A stretch of DNA of 64,000 nucleotides from Megamerina dolium (taxonomy: Eukaryota; Arthropoda; Insecta; Diptera; Megamerinidae): the NCBI GenBank assembly GCA_963854835.1, contig OY978526.1, positions 27,765,073-27,829,072 of the forward strand, read 5' to 3'. The position numbers and the translations under genes were made by a program. Below the pieces are notes generated by a model. That model was given only the letters and a program-made list of their open reading frames with translations, made no database searches and had not been told where the DNA came from. Positions 22,001-35,160 of this stretch are shown here, piece by piece (position 1 is the stretch's first letter; each line of letters opens with the position of its first letter).

Positions 22001-23179
22001 TTCATAATTAACGCTGATATTATGTCATGTTTGAGAATTTCATGGTTTAGGTATTTTTTTAAACCTCTGAAATTTTGTGCATGTTTTCTCCCAACATATG
22101 TATATTTTAAATTGCAATATTATAAATTTGGCCACAACTCAATGTTATATTTTATTTGAAAATAGCAACGCATTATCATTATCATTTGAAATTCGAATTA
22201 TAAATGAATATAGAATATAATTACGTCATTAGTGATCATAAGGGGGTCAGATTTTGAGAGCCTCGAAAATTCATATTTTTGTAGTTGTCCCTAATTAAAT
22301 CTTCACATTTTCATCTGCTGTTATTATAATATTTAGACATGGCCAATTTCTAAAAACTAAAAACAAATGTGAATCCTAAAGTAATTCTCAAGCTTAAATA
22401 TACAAATATTATTTTCGAAGTTCTCGAAATGCGATCTCTGGTAATTGCTAATAAATTACAACTTTCAGTTTTGTATTTGCCAATATTAAAAATTTCTGAA
22501 TGTAATATATATTTTAAATTGCCAGTGAAATGTATAAGTATAACTGCTTAAATATGCTTTAAATTGAATTAAAATAAAAAATTTTCTAAATAATAAACAA
22601 ACAAAAATAAGTAGTAGTACGTAATTAAGTATACATCGATAAAATAATATACAAATGTACATAGTAAGTAGAGCATATGTAAATGTAAATCACACAAAAC
22701 AGCTAATTGTATCTCTAATAACTACGCTATCTTTTTATTAAAATTTTTTTATTTACAAGTAATGCGTAAGTAATTGTAAATAATATGTTATTTTAATAAA
22801 ATATATTACAAAGTATATAATAAAATGTTGAATTAGAAAATAGTTATAAAAAAGAAAGCAATACAAATTTGATAATCATGATCAGCACTTAATCATATAT
22901 TTGAATATCCACCCAAAAGCAAAAACAAACAAAAAACGATACAAAAACAAAATATACAACAATTTTAGCAAAAGTAGCAAAACAATGTTTAAATTGTATC
23001 TTACGTAGATTTAAGTATATATATACCATATAGTACATTGCATATTAGCTATGGGATAGAAACATATGGAAATCGTTAATAATGGAATTTTGATACGTAG
23101 GCTCCACGTAGTTTGTGTAATTCTGTAGATAAATGTGTGAACCAAGAAATTATTGAAAATGGGTAAAGTTACGGATATA
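22001..23179. other. Gene-free AT-rich stretch
   Basis: No coding sequence, element or structured repeat was recognised. Very AT-rich, with the candidate poly(A) word AATAAA at 22796-22801. Confidence 0.5.
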
Positions 23180-23730
23180 TGCAGCCTCATCGAGATCATT
23201 ATCATCATCATCAGTTTCTGTATGTCCCACTGGAGCATAGAGCCTCAAAAAAGCACTTCCACCTGGTTCTTTTTTTCGCCAAAACCTTTAGCTCGTTCCA
23301 CGTTTTTCCGGACTCCCCGATTTCTTTTTTGCTATGTTCTTATCCATGAGTTTTTAGAACATTCCCTCTTACGGCTGCATTGAGGGTTCCAATCAAGAGC
23401 TTATCGACAAATGTCCATGGCGTCCTTTCGTAATGTGTGACCTAGCCACCGCCATTTTTGTAGTTTTATGTAATTGGCCATTGGTTCAAATTTACATTTT
23501 TCATATAAGTCGGAGTTATTGATGACATTTGGCTACCACACCTTGAGAATACGTCGGAGACATCTGTTGACGAAACTTTGAATTTTTCCAGTAAGAAAGT
23601 CGGTTACAAATCAGGTCTCACATCCATAGAGCAATACTGAGATGACATTTGACTTAAATAGTCTCATATTTGTGAAGAATGATATTTCGCTGAACTCCAT
23701 ATTTGACGCATCATCGAGATTAAAGTTTTA
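23180..23730 (-). pseudogene. Non-LTR retrotransposon C-terminal fragment
   Basis: Minus-strand frames give, in order, NVISVLLYGCET, then FVNRCLRRILKVW, NNSDLYEKCKFEPMANYIKL, KWRWLGHTLRKDAM and ALDWNPQ. This is the characteristic C-terminal segment of RTE/CR1-type reverse-transcriptase proteins. The 3' end has an (ATG)n-like tail near 23185-23215. Several frameshifts are present. It differs in sequence from the RTE family at 35161. The exact clade is uncertain. Confidence 0.7.
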
Positions 23731-24150
23731 AAAAAATTGTCAGAAAATCGACAAATAAACTCACAGCTGTCCACGATTCGTACCTAAAAGGGTGAAATGT
23801 ATAAGAGACCACTATTAATATTTGCTGCCCAACATTATTTTTAAACATCTTACCCACTATCCCACTCGCTTGGAAGTATTACTATTAAAATTGGTTCCCA
23901 GCGCTGTTAGGATGCTCTCAGAGGGGTAAAATCGATTATTTTATTAATTTTAATATTTCTTCGGAACGTACTAACTCTCCATATCCACTCTTTAAGCAGG
24001 TACTCGTACAAAATGGGCGTAAAAAAGCCTGCATTGCTATAAAAAGTTTTTAAAAGGGTAAAGTGTAGGGCCAACTTCCATTAATTTTACCTCTCCAATA
24101 TTTTTCCGGAACATAATTATCCTCCATCTACATACAAAATCGATGTAAAA
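23700..24150. repeat. Diverged ~145-bp repeat, second locus
   Basis: Carries the same ordered words as the array at 4560 in degenerate form: CAGAAAATCGACAAATAAAC, CTATTAATATTTGCTGCCCA and TACAAAATGGGCGTAAAAAA. It abuts the non-LTR fragment on its left. Confidence 0.5.
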
Positions 24151-27100
24151 CATTTCACAAAATCGGGAAGAACTACGTATCAAAATCGAATATGCAGTAT
24201 CCCATACCTAACGCATATACATACATACATAGCTTTGTATATAATTAAAATGATCAAATAACATCTCAAATGTTCAATATTTTATACAAGTTAATTTTGT
24301 TCGAAACAACCCCAATATGTTCAACTCGTTTACTTTTAACCCATTTCTTTATTGAAGATATATTACTTTGGCTAATCAAATTTAGTAAGGTAAAGTCCAC
24401 TAAGCAACATGTACTTAATCATAAATTTTTGTAAATTGTAAATTTTTATATAATATGTAATATTAAAATTAAAAAATACATAATTCAAATACATATTTAC
24501 TTCATTTAAAGAGGTAAAAGCTTAATTTCTTTGTGCAAAATTAAATTATCTAGTTTGTATTTATAGGAAATATATGAAAAATTGTACTTATACACACACT
24601 TCTAATATTAAGAAACGACAAATTTGTATTATAGATCATCATCTCAAATGAACAATTATGTATGAATTTTAAGTCTATAAATATTTAATAGAATAAAATT
24701 ATCTATAGAATTAAATAAACAAAAGAAAATATAAATAAAAAAAATGCATTAAATAAATAAATTAAAATTTAAAATCAAATATGAAATTTAATTTATTCAC
24801 ATCATTCCCTAAATTACTGTGTAAAGTAGTTTAAAGCAACTGGTTCCAACATAGATTACCTTTTCAACACTTCTGCTATGAGAGAGTTAATAGATTATCT
24901 GGCTGCAATACCAAGTACCACTTCTGCGATTATAATTAACTATTTGGAACAGTATTCGCAATTAATTCCAAGAAAGTAATCCATTAAATACCACCAATAT
25001 ACTAATTGTGCATCTAAAATCTTTATATTCAAACTGGTATGTATTCACGTGAGAAAATATGACTGGGCTATTCAAAGTAACAAAATTGAGAGTCAAAATA
25101 ATACAATAATACAATAAAAAACATAAACTCTAAAAGTAAAATCTCCAGAACACCTAAATTTTGACGTCCTACATATGTTCTCTATTGACAAAAAAAAAAA
25201 ACTTGACGAAATTTCGAAATTATCGGTTCATAAGTGATACAACTAGTTTACCGTATATTTCTAAAAATTTCTCATTATTAGAGCACAAATTCAAAGCCCA
25301 TAATGTTTTTAAAAAATAAATGATGAATAAATTAAAATTTTATTTTTTCAAGTAATGAATCGCTGCACTACTTGTAGTCAGTTATGGGGTCAGTCATCAC
25401 TAGGTACACGCAGCAATTCATTCAGTAAAAAGTGGGAGGATTACGCTTAAATTTTGTGAACAAAATGTACTTTCAAGTATAAATGATCGTTTAGTCATAT
25501 TTGAAAAAAATTTAGAGAATGAAAATAGTCACTGTGTTTCCACTTTCCGCAAAGTAATTAATCACTTAAAATATGAGTCCATACCCTAAAAATGGACATG
25601 GCATTATCAATTTTAAACAAAATACAAAATAACCACGACGTTGAGGTGTTAAAACAATATTTTGGTAATGGAAGTATACATATAAAATAATATTCATAAT
25701 TTACCCATTTCGCTGCCACACAGGGGATTATAACACTGACTTTATATGAGATCTATACGAAACAGTGGATGTGATACTTTTATCTTTCATGGATTACTTA
25801 GATTCTAAAATATGAACTCATGTACTAAATACGGCTATATCGCACACTTCTTTTTAAAGAGACTAGAATAACATAATTGAGTGAGAGCAAATAGTGACTT
25901 TGTATGTGAGTTATATGAAATAAAGGGTATTTGAGATAGATCATCAAAATGAAAGTAATTATGAAATTATATTAAAAAAAATATAAATTTAACAAGATGT
26001 CTTCATTAAATTAATTATAAATAGAAGAAATAATTTTTAAAGTGAAAATTATGAGCTACAAGCACATATTACATATGTTTACACAATCAATGCCACACAT
26101 CAAGGAAATATTCCCACAGCAAATACTTAATAGCAATGAGCATACATGCACGCACCTGACATAGTACAATTTACATTCCTAGTTATTTGTGTGAGACGGA
26201 AGTTTTTAAAAATTGTTATCATAAAAAATTATAAAATGCTCATTCATATTACATATTTCTTATTTAAAGATGTTACACACACGCAACACAATCACAGTGG
26301 CGAGCACTTGTAAACACAATGTATTGAGGCATACACTTTCACTTAAAATCACGTTCATCATATTTGTATGATATTTATATCTTACATTGTATATCTTACA
26401 TACAAGCATACTCATTTATTGTAATAAATAAATCTTCTTCCTGATGACGATGATGATGATGATCGTTGATGATGATCGTTGATGGTTAACAAACAACGCG
26501 AATACAGACCACCATTACTATTATCGGCGGTTTAATAAGAAACAGGAAATAAACAATATACAATTGCAACACTATAATTAAATACGTCAACAATAATAAT
26601 CAGAAGGAATAGTAGTAGAATTTTTATTACTATTGTATATTCTTTTTTTATAACATCTGTTATATTTAATAGTACTTGTTGTTGATCACTCTGTCAGCGT
26701 TCAACGGATAAAATTCTTTTTCAGCGATTTTTAATGATGATGTTGAACTGTCTGCCGCCCAAGCATTCATGAAGAATCAACAAGAATACATACACACATA
26801 TATATAGGATCGATTAGCAACAATCTTGATATAATTCACTCGCTATTATGACGTTTTATTCTTTTTACTTACCTTCAATTCCATTATGTTCGGTTGTTTT
26901 TGTTATAGTAGCAATAAATTATCACCAAAAGGAGGATTAAGAACATGATGAGCCAGTGATCCCAAAATAAGAACAAATATATATATAATGCCTATCTATG
27001 CAAGTATCATAAGCATGTGAATATGTACCTGTAGGCACAAATGTATTTTTAAACAGTCACACGAGCTCTGTATTACTCTCGTGTAGAATAAGTTCTTCGA

Positions 27101-27589
27101 AGTGTAGCATTTCATTTCATTTCGATGCTTTTTGATTAGAATGCGGCTGCCATAGACTTTGATGTATTTTAAATGTGTCTGCGGTAGCACATTAAATGAA
27201 CTCCTTCACAATTTAAGTATACGAGTAATATAACGCTGGAGGTGGTCTCACACATATGTCAATGGGGTCAGTGTTTTGTTAGACAAAAATTATAATAGCT
27301 TCTGTATTACCATGACAGCTTTAGGCGTACGAAAGAGATGGAAATTTATATGAATATGCGACTGGGTATCGATTTAGAATTTTTTTGAAACAATTGTTTT
27401 TCTAGCTTTATCAATAAAACCAAGATCAAGATCTTTTTGCGGAAACTTTACTTGTTTTAAATTTCGGCAATACGTAATAACATTTATTTCTATGATCATC
27501 TAGGGTCGATGAATTTGGATTCAGGGCTGGTTTGACTCAATCAGTTCACAGTTCGTCCTTAACCTGACAAAATGATAAATATTGAAACA
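24151..27589. other. Gene-free AT-rich stretch
   Basis: No supported coding sequence or identified element. A GAT-repeat with two GATCGTTGATGATGATCGTT units lies at about 26444-26486. Confidence 0.5.
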
Positions 27590-27890
27590 TTCATCAAATT
27601 ACTCAAAATCTCCAGTAGAAGGGTAAGATATAGACAGACTGACCCCTGACCCCCATTAGTTTTTTCCCCGCAAAACTTTTTCTGAACATATCATATTTAC
27701 TTCTTACGAATAAATGAAATAAACTTAAACGTACTGATAATCAATAACAACAACACCATAATTATCTAGGAATCGCCCCTCCCACAGAATAATATATGAC
27801 CGGCCCCTAACAATTCTTCTGTCCCATTTCCTTCAAATATAGTTACTACATATCTCCATCTCTTAGAAGGGATCTCCTACAAAGTTTTAA
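27590..27890. repeat. Diverged ~145-bp repeat, third locus
   Basis: Degenerate monomers with CCCCCATTAGTTTTTTCCCC, ACATATCATATTTACTTC and CTCTTAGAAGGGATCTCC, comparable to the 4560 array. Similarity is weaker than at the other two loci. Confidence 0.4.
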
Positions 27891-28654
27891 GGTAAGTACG
27901 TAGTATGAGTAAGCACGGTCGCCAGGGCATGGAGGTCACATAGAGGTGTCAGCGTAGAAGCAGACTCACAGCAGAAATATTTTACAACATACCAAATCAA
28001 TTGTATGGTTTCACACATCGATGTTATAAGAATCTGGTTACACCATAAAATCATTAACTATTTGTCTGACTATGCAGTATTAAACCATTAAAAAAGTGAA
28101 CTTACCTTCAATAAAATAAGGACCGAATAATCGTGATTCAATTTGACATGCTAGAGGTAACATTTCTTTGTGGAGTGACAACCTGAACAAAAATTAACTT
28201 ATGAGACTTTGATTAATGTAAATTCTGCTGTAGGGAAGTGAACACAATGGAGCACAATGAAGCCAACGCATAATCTTATCTAGAAGCTCACTGCAAGGAT
28301 GTACCTTAAAACACCTAAGCTCACTAAAAAGTAAATAGCCCAAGCAAAACTTCTGCTTCCCAATTTATTTGCAGTCTCCGGTAATATATTTTACCCCTGA
28401 GTCGTCCGAAGTGGAACCTGTCCCAACCTTAGGTACAAAGGGACAACTCACTATCGGTTGATCTGTATTGATCGGTATTTTAAACATGCAAGGAGCAAGA
28501 TTGAACAGAATATAATCATATTCAATATTTTATGATAACATTTCAATATCAGACATTGTTTGAAAAAATCATGCGCTTCTGGGTTACAGAATCGAATCTT
28601 CAACCTTTTATACAACACATAAATTCAATCTTTAGTTTATGATGTCGTATCTTA
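27891..28654. other. Gene-free stretch
   Basis: No coding sequence recognised. 27900-28480 has moderate GC and may be an old repeat I cannot name. Confidence 0.45.
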
Positions 28655-29010
28655 GGGTGTCTTACCACAGCAGTCAGCGCATTGGCCTTCTGATGTGAAG
28701 GTCATGGGATCAATCCCCGACTAAAGCCCAACTTTAACATCGAACAAATTTTTCTTTCGAACGATATCCACTTGTCATCAAGCAATTAATAATTTTTTCG
28801 GCAGTAACAAGTTGCATGAAAAATCTTCCAAAAGAACTCTGTGGCGAAGCATAGAAAAAGTGATGTCACAAGGGTTCTGCCATTCGGGAACGGCTAATAT
28901 AAGTAGGTCCCTTCTTATACTATTCAAAATGTAACACGCACACAGCAGTACAGAGAAGCTCGGTCAAAGGGCCCTTTGGGGTTTATAAGTGCCACATATT
29001 TATTATTTTT
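28655..29010 (+). mobile_element. tRNA-headed SINE copy 4
   Basis: Diverged head beginning GGGTGTCTTACCACAG with B-box-like GGATCAATCC, then the shared body and an end AAGTGCCACATATTTATTA plus T-run. TTTAGTTTAT appears at 28631-28640 and again at 29011-29020, consistent with a decayed target-site duplication. Confidence 0.88.
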
Positions 29011-30849
29011 TTTAGTTTATCATCATGGTCTTCGCGTACAGGTCATTTCGCTAGTGTAATTTTGTTTTTCGCACGTTAACGCCAGTTAAAAATGTCAAAT
29101 CAGAACCAGAATAGGTGCTCTGTCTTCCATGAATTTTACTTACCTCTCTTTTTGTTTCGCAACTAAAATTGAAAATTGATTTTAGTCGTGAATATCTATT
29201 TTTCTTTTCTACAGGAAAATCGGTCTTTCAACATGTTGCTCGCCACCATCAACTGTTTTGCCAAAAAACCTGCTAGATTAGTGAACATTTCTAATTTCTG
29301 AGTGATGACATTGATATTAGATCTATATATCTGATATTAGATCTATATTTCTATTCTTCGTGGGTTATTCTCATTCTGAAATAGAAAGAGGGACGCCGAC
29401 CATGACACGGTTTTGAAAATAGCGCTTTAACGTCTTAAGCTATTTCATCCATTTGCCTGATGAAACCAAACCAGCACAGTCGTTTGATTTTGATATTTCA
29501 ATTTTCCAAATTTATAATATGTCTAGAACCAGAAGTCGCAGGAAAGCCAGCACTACTTCTCGAACCTAATCACTTTACCAATGCCGAAATTTAAAAATGG
29601 GAAGCCGTTAACTGAAATACCTACAAAAGAGGATATTATTTACTCATTATTTCGCCGCTTTTAGGGTGTTCATTTAAAACTACGAACACAAACATCTGAC
29701 CGTCGGCAATAACAACGCATTAATCAGTGGCCAATTTCTTTGCACATTGCCACGTTTAAATATCAATTTAATATGATACTTTGTTGTCATTGTTATTATT
29801 TTGCTCTTGGCTAATTACACGAATGTGTTGTTTGCTGAAGAAATGTTTCTCGTTTGGTTCTTCAGCCATCAGTGAGAGAGTCATTTATGTTGAAATCAAA
29901 TAAATTGCGTTTAATTGCGGACAAATTTTGTTTAATTTTATTCTGATGTGTGAGCGTGTGTGTGTGTGTGTTTGAGTGTTGCATGTGATTGGAAAACAGG
30001 CAACTGGCAATATGTGTTGCATGTATAGATATTGTTATTATAGTTGAACTCTTGCAAGTTTACCGACGGAATAAAAATGGTTTAAAAGTCCATTCAAGTT
30101 ACTTTGATCCAGGAAATTTTACGTACAAGCAATTTGATACTTAAGTAGATGAGAGTATTTGTTGCATTAATATTTTGCTTTTATTTGATCAAAAGCAACC
30201 AAGGGAATGATGAAAAAAAAATACTAATAGAAGGTGGAGAAAGAATACCACAACAAATTTGACCAACGGTCAATCAACTACGTGTATACTACTACGTTGT
30301 TGTTGCCAGTTTGATTGATTATCGTCTAAAGTTGTGGACAGGCATTTTGGCACACCAAATGTAAAATCCAATTTAGTTATGTCTTTTTTAATGTACGAAT
30401 AAATGTAGTACATATGTACATTTGTATTTATTGAATAAAACTTACGAAATTTTTGAGACGGTTCCATTCAGTCAGTTAACATAAGTATTAGAGACAAATT
30501 GAAAATGAATTTTATTTGATAAGCTTCTTCTTTGATTCCCTAATCAAAATGGAAGAAATCCATCCATCCATTCGATGGGAAAAGATGAATGAATGAGTTT
30601 AGACATATGAATAAGTAAACATATACCGTATACACATATACATATATGTAGTATATGCAGTTATATTACCTTAAATAGTAAATCTATTTAAATTTATCAT
30701 TTATTTATTTATTTATTTCAATTTATGAAAATTGTATTATTTACACTTATGTTATATTTATAAAATTGCACAAATATTCAAACATTGCAGATATCAACAT
30801 ATTGTTTTTAACAATAATAAATAACCTCACAGCTCCACAAAAGTCGTCT
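29011..30849. other. Gene-free stretch
   Basis: No supported coding sequence. 29020-29640 has mixed composition and may be an unrecognised repeat; a GT microsatellite lies at about 29950-29972. Confidence 0.45.
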
Positions 30850-31665
30850 TTAGAGGTGTTAAATGTTTGACCCATGGGTGCGAAATTGTGGTAAAGCTCA
30901 AATGTGACCGTGTCTCCTTCAATTTGTTATCGAAACAGTACGCCTACATACTAAACCCTTAACTCCGACTTCTATGGCTAGTTATCAGACCTGCGGTACC
31001 GCCGTTAAGCATTACATCGCAGGGCCTAGCTTAGCTATTAAAGCTAATCAGACTGAACAGTACTCACCGTTTCTGCGATTGCAGTTCTTTGCTGGCGCTC
31101 CTTCATTCTGAGCTCTTGAAGGGTTGCCGCTGACCACGCCTTCATCTGTGACCACACCAACCTCGATTGTAGCATATGGCCCACGATGTTGTCGGGCGTC
31201 ATCTCTTCTCCAAAGAGTTCCTCGGTGGCTGCTCTCTCCGCATCAAATCTCCGGCAGAGGAAAAATATGTACTCTGAGTTTTCGCCTGAGGAGGTGCTCC
31301 GTGTAGCACCCGTGATCGGTAAAAAACTGCGTCAGGTAGTAGTCAGTCTCACCGTGACTTCTCTCAACCCAGGTTTGGACGTTCTTGATGAGCGTGTGCT
31401 GCCATTCATCCAGGCTCGCCTGCCTCTCCTCTTTTCGTTCGGCATCCGTTAGATGTCTGTACAGACTCATGGTCCTGCTATATACTCTGCGCAGCTTCGA
31501 TGCCATTATATACGGTGGCATGGTGCCAGATATAACACCTGCAACCTCGGACGATACTGTTCTGAAGGCGCATATGACCCTCATAGAGCTCACCCTGTAG
31601 ACTTCTTTGGCTATCTTGGCATACGTCTTTTGGCGTTGTACCCATTCGACGGACATCGTCTCATA
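30850..31665 (-). pseudogene. R1-clade non-LTR retrotransposon, 3' fragment
   Basis: Minus strand from about 31660 reads KEVYRVSSMRVICAFRTVSS, then PPYIMASKLRRVYSRTMSLY, HGETDYYLTQFFTDHGC and, after one frameshift near 31245, CRRFDAERAATEELFGEEMT and NIVGHMLQSRLVW. This order (VASAYRTVS-like, DYYLTQFLSGHG-like, C...F...R) is that of the C-terminal domain of R1-type elements. 30850-31070 is presumably the 3' UTR. A SINE is inserted at the 5' side of the fragment (31666-32028). Confidence 0.8.
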
Positions 31666-32028
31666 GGTTAGGTTAGATTATAGAACTGACCTCTCTCTGA
31701 GAGGACACTTTTAGCCCAGAAAGGCCCATTGTAATACCACCAAGCTTCTCTTCCAATACTGTTGTGCGTGTTAAATTTGAACAGCATTAGAAGGGACCTA
31801 CTTATATTAGCCGGTTCCGAACGACAGAACCCTTGTGACTTACTTTAACTTAGTTTTGCCACAGAGCTCTTTTAAGAAGCATTTTTGGCAATTTGTTACT
31901 GCGACAGGTAGGAACCGTTCGAAATAAAAATAATTTCGATATTAAATTTTATTATGCTTCAGCCGGGGATTGAACCCACAACCTACAGATCAGAATGCCA
32001 ACGCACTAACCACTGAGGTACGGCACCC
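31666..32028 (-). mobile_element. tRNA-headed SINE copy 5, with a different 3' tail
   Basis: On the minus strand it starts GGGTGCCGTACCTCAGTGG at 32028, has a B box GGTTCAATCC, and shares the body down to about 31704. Instead of a T-run it ends in about 38 bases finishing CTAACCTAACC at 31666. ACGGACATCGTCTCATA at 31649-31665 and ACGGACATAGTCTCATA at 32029-32045 form a 17-bp target-site duplication with one mismatch, so the odd tail lies inside the inserted unit. The length is 363 bp. Confidence 0.88.
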
Positions 32029-32045
32029 ACGGACATAGTCTCATA

Positions 32046-33737
32046 CTTAATATATTGTATTATTTAAAATATTGAATGCAATTCGTATGACACAATGAGG
32101 GCAATGAGGGAAAAACATGTCGTGATCTTTTCAATGATTTTCTTAATAACCACAAATGTCGAGCGGTCTTGCCACTCCGCATTAAAAACGGACGTACGAC
32201 CAGGTGAAATTCGTTGAACCGATATCTCACGATATTCATGGATGGTAAAGGATTCCATAGATAGCAAAAAACTCCGACTTTATTTCTTCGCATGTTTTCT
32301 GTCCAAAAATAAAAAGCATATTACGGTTTCGTTTCCTATTTTTATATTTTATTGTGAAATACGAAGCAGAAGCAATACAAATTGGCTGTCAGATAAAACC
32401 AACCAATAAATCAGTCTGAAATTGAGTATGATGTTGTTTGACAGATGACAGTATTCGACGGTAATGTGAATTTCCATCAACAATGCCAAATTCAATGCAA
32501 CATTTTCAAATTCGGGGACTTATTGATCGATCTTCGTGATCACTTCGGACCCAAATTGCATTAATTCACTCTGACAGTCACCATGGATCCAAGTAATGAG
32601 TGGGACTCCTTTATTTAGCAGATCAGGCTCCAGTAATTATTTTTTTTTATTCTACAACCGAAACTTTGGCTTGGAAGAAATATATTTTTTACCAAAGGGG
32701 CACAGTGATTAACTGTTTGATTGGAGCATGTCTGGTATATTGAGCCAAATGTATATTATGTTGTAAAGACAAAAAAAAAAAACTTTTAAATTCGATTCAA
32801 AACTTTATGATCTATCTTCTTAATGTGCAATAAATCGACAACGTTTTTATTGTATATAACTAAATTAATGTATTTCAAATTGATTGAAGATAACATCATA
32901 TTTCAGTCGGTATATGCATTTGTAGTAGTACAAATTTCATATGAATCGCAATATTCTATACAAATATCATAATAACATATCTACATACCGTTAAGTAAAT
33001 TTTCCACAAAAAATTTGTAAATATAAAATACAAATGACAACAAAATTATAATTGGCAGTTGACAGTTTGTTTTAGAAATATTGCAGACACATATACATAT
33101 AAAAAAAAAGTAATAATTATAGTATCTACTAATAAAAAAATCAAATAAATACAAAAAAAAAATTGCTGAAATTACTATACTCTATACGCTATAATAAATG
33201 ACAAGACAATTATTTTTGTCATGCCAATTGGACAATTGCAAAGAAGGATATATCTATGATATATACATTTATATATATGGGTGTCATGAAAATGACATGA
33301 ATCCTAGTTGACAGTAATGCATTGAAATGAACGAATAATGATCGGGTATAGTTATTGTAATATATTTATACCATGTAATATGTTTATTAGATCTGTTTAA
33401 ATATTCAAAAAATGCACATTTCTGCGCACATAGTTTTTGCAAAACTATCAAACTTTTACGTCATAAATTAAATTGCAAAACCTACAACTATGAAATAGCA
33501 AAAAAAAAAATATTAAATAGTCAAAATTAGAAAAATATAAACTTTCCTGGTACACAATTTTTTGAATTTGAGAAATAAAAGAAAAAAAGGTTGAGGTATT
33601 CTAAATAAAATTTTTTTTTTTCAAATTTTACAACAGTCCAAATAAAAGCTAGAATTTAATAGTCTTGGTTTAATTGAGATTTTGTGACGAATATTTCGAA
33701 TAAAAACTTGACCTGCCCTAATAGGCATATGTTGCAA

Positions 33738-33788
<51 letters not shown>

Positions 33789-35141
33789 AGCAACATTGTC
33801 GTATTAATTTAGCCATGTTTGCTATAGCATTACCCATCTATATGTATGCAAGCTTGAAACGCCCTAATGTGCATGAATTTTGTTGATGTCATTGGCGTCT
33901 CTAATGATATTCATACACGGTAAGTAATTTGTAGTACAATATATTCTTTCTATCTCTTTTGCTCGTGCACTTTACACTCTTCCCCTTTCGGAGGAACTAT
34001 TAAATTGTCAACATGCTGAGTTAATAAACATAAACTATAATGAGCTTGGAACAAAAAAAAAACCAAACAATATACAATAGTGATTATCTATTTACACATA
34101 CAAATATAATTTAAAATAATAATGGCAAAAAAAAATTAAATTAAGAAAAAAACCAATATGTCGTCCACTAAGTATATTGCCACCAATGAATGCATCGTTG
34201 CATTTATTATGGCTGCCTATATTACTAGTAGACTTGCATAGAGCTCTTATTATTGCTCATTAATTGATATGGAAAAAAAAATTTCTTTGTCCATTTGTAC
34301 CTGTACATTATAGTAATTGTCACAAATGAGAGAAAAAAAAAATACTAACGAAAAGAGTGAATACAAAATGTACGTACAACCATTAGAGAGAGCTAGCTGC
34401 ATGAATTTTAATGTGTCAAATTGTCGTTGCTCACATTAGCCATAGACATACACCTATATATGTTTTAATGACAGCTGTCTACAATTATTATTATTTTTGT
34501 TTTTGTTGTTATTATTGCTGTTATTATTATGTTAAGTATGTGTCATTAAAATGTGTATTTTATTACATAATAATGGAAGATGAGACATATGGACGAGTAC
34601 AATATATATTTACGTATTTGTGTGTGTGTGTGTGTTTTTTTATACCTTTTATGATATACTCATACTCGTACATAATTAATAAACCAAAGCAAAATAATTG
34701 CATTCACTTATTATTATTGTTGTTATCACCATTTTGAAAGCAAGCCATATCTGTTTGTAGAATATCTTTATATAGATAAAATTGAATAGCTGGAGAAACT
34801 GTATAATTAAAGGGTTGAGGTTGTCTGAAGGATCCAAGTGAAAAAGAGAAAATCTCAAAAAGTTTTAAAATCATATTAAACTTGACAAATATGTACAAAA
34901 AATATCAAATGTTAAACCTTCAACCCTGCCATCAAAAATCGTTTTCAATCTTCTGATTACTGCATTTTTGATGAGGGTGTTGGGAGGATCCTTGCCACGG
35001 TTGTTGTTGTGGTACGGCACAGTAACACTCACTTTTTGTGTTATCTGGAGCTAGATGTTTTAATAGTATGTTTTATATTTTATGTTTGTTTGTTTATTTA
35101 GTTTTACTTATTAGTTTATAACACTTTATTTTATTATATCT
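32046..35141. other. Gene-free AT-rich stretch
   Basis: A minus-strand open stretch at 32060-32293 sits where upstream R1 sequence might be expected but shows no domain I recognise. The rest is A/T runs and microsatellites; the longest is (TA)n at 33745-33783. Confidence 0.5.
33745..33783. repeat. (TA)n microsatellite
   Basis: About 19 TA units in a row. Confidence 0.97.
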
Positions 35142-35160
35142 TTTATATATATATATATAT

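Noticed and set aside
31666..31682. Telomeric TTAGG repeat
   Set aside because: Only two units, interior to a SINE copy bounded by a target duplication; flies do not use TTAGG telomeres.
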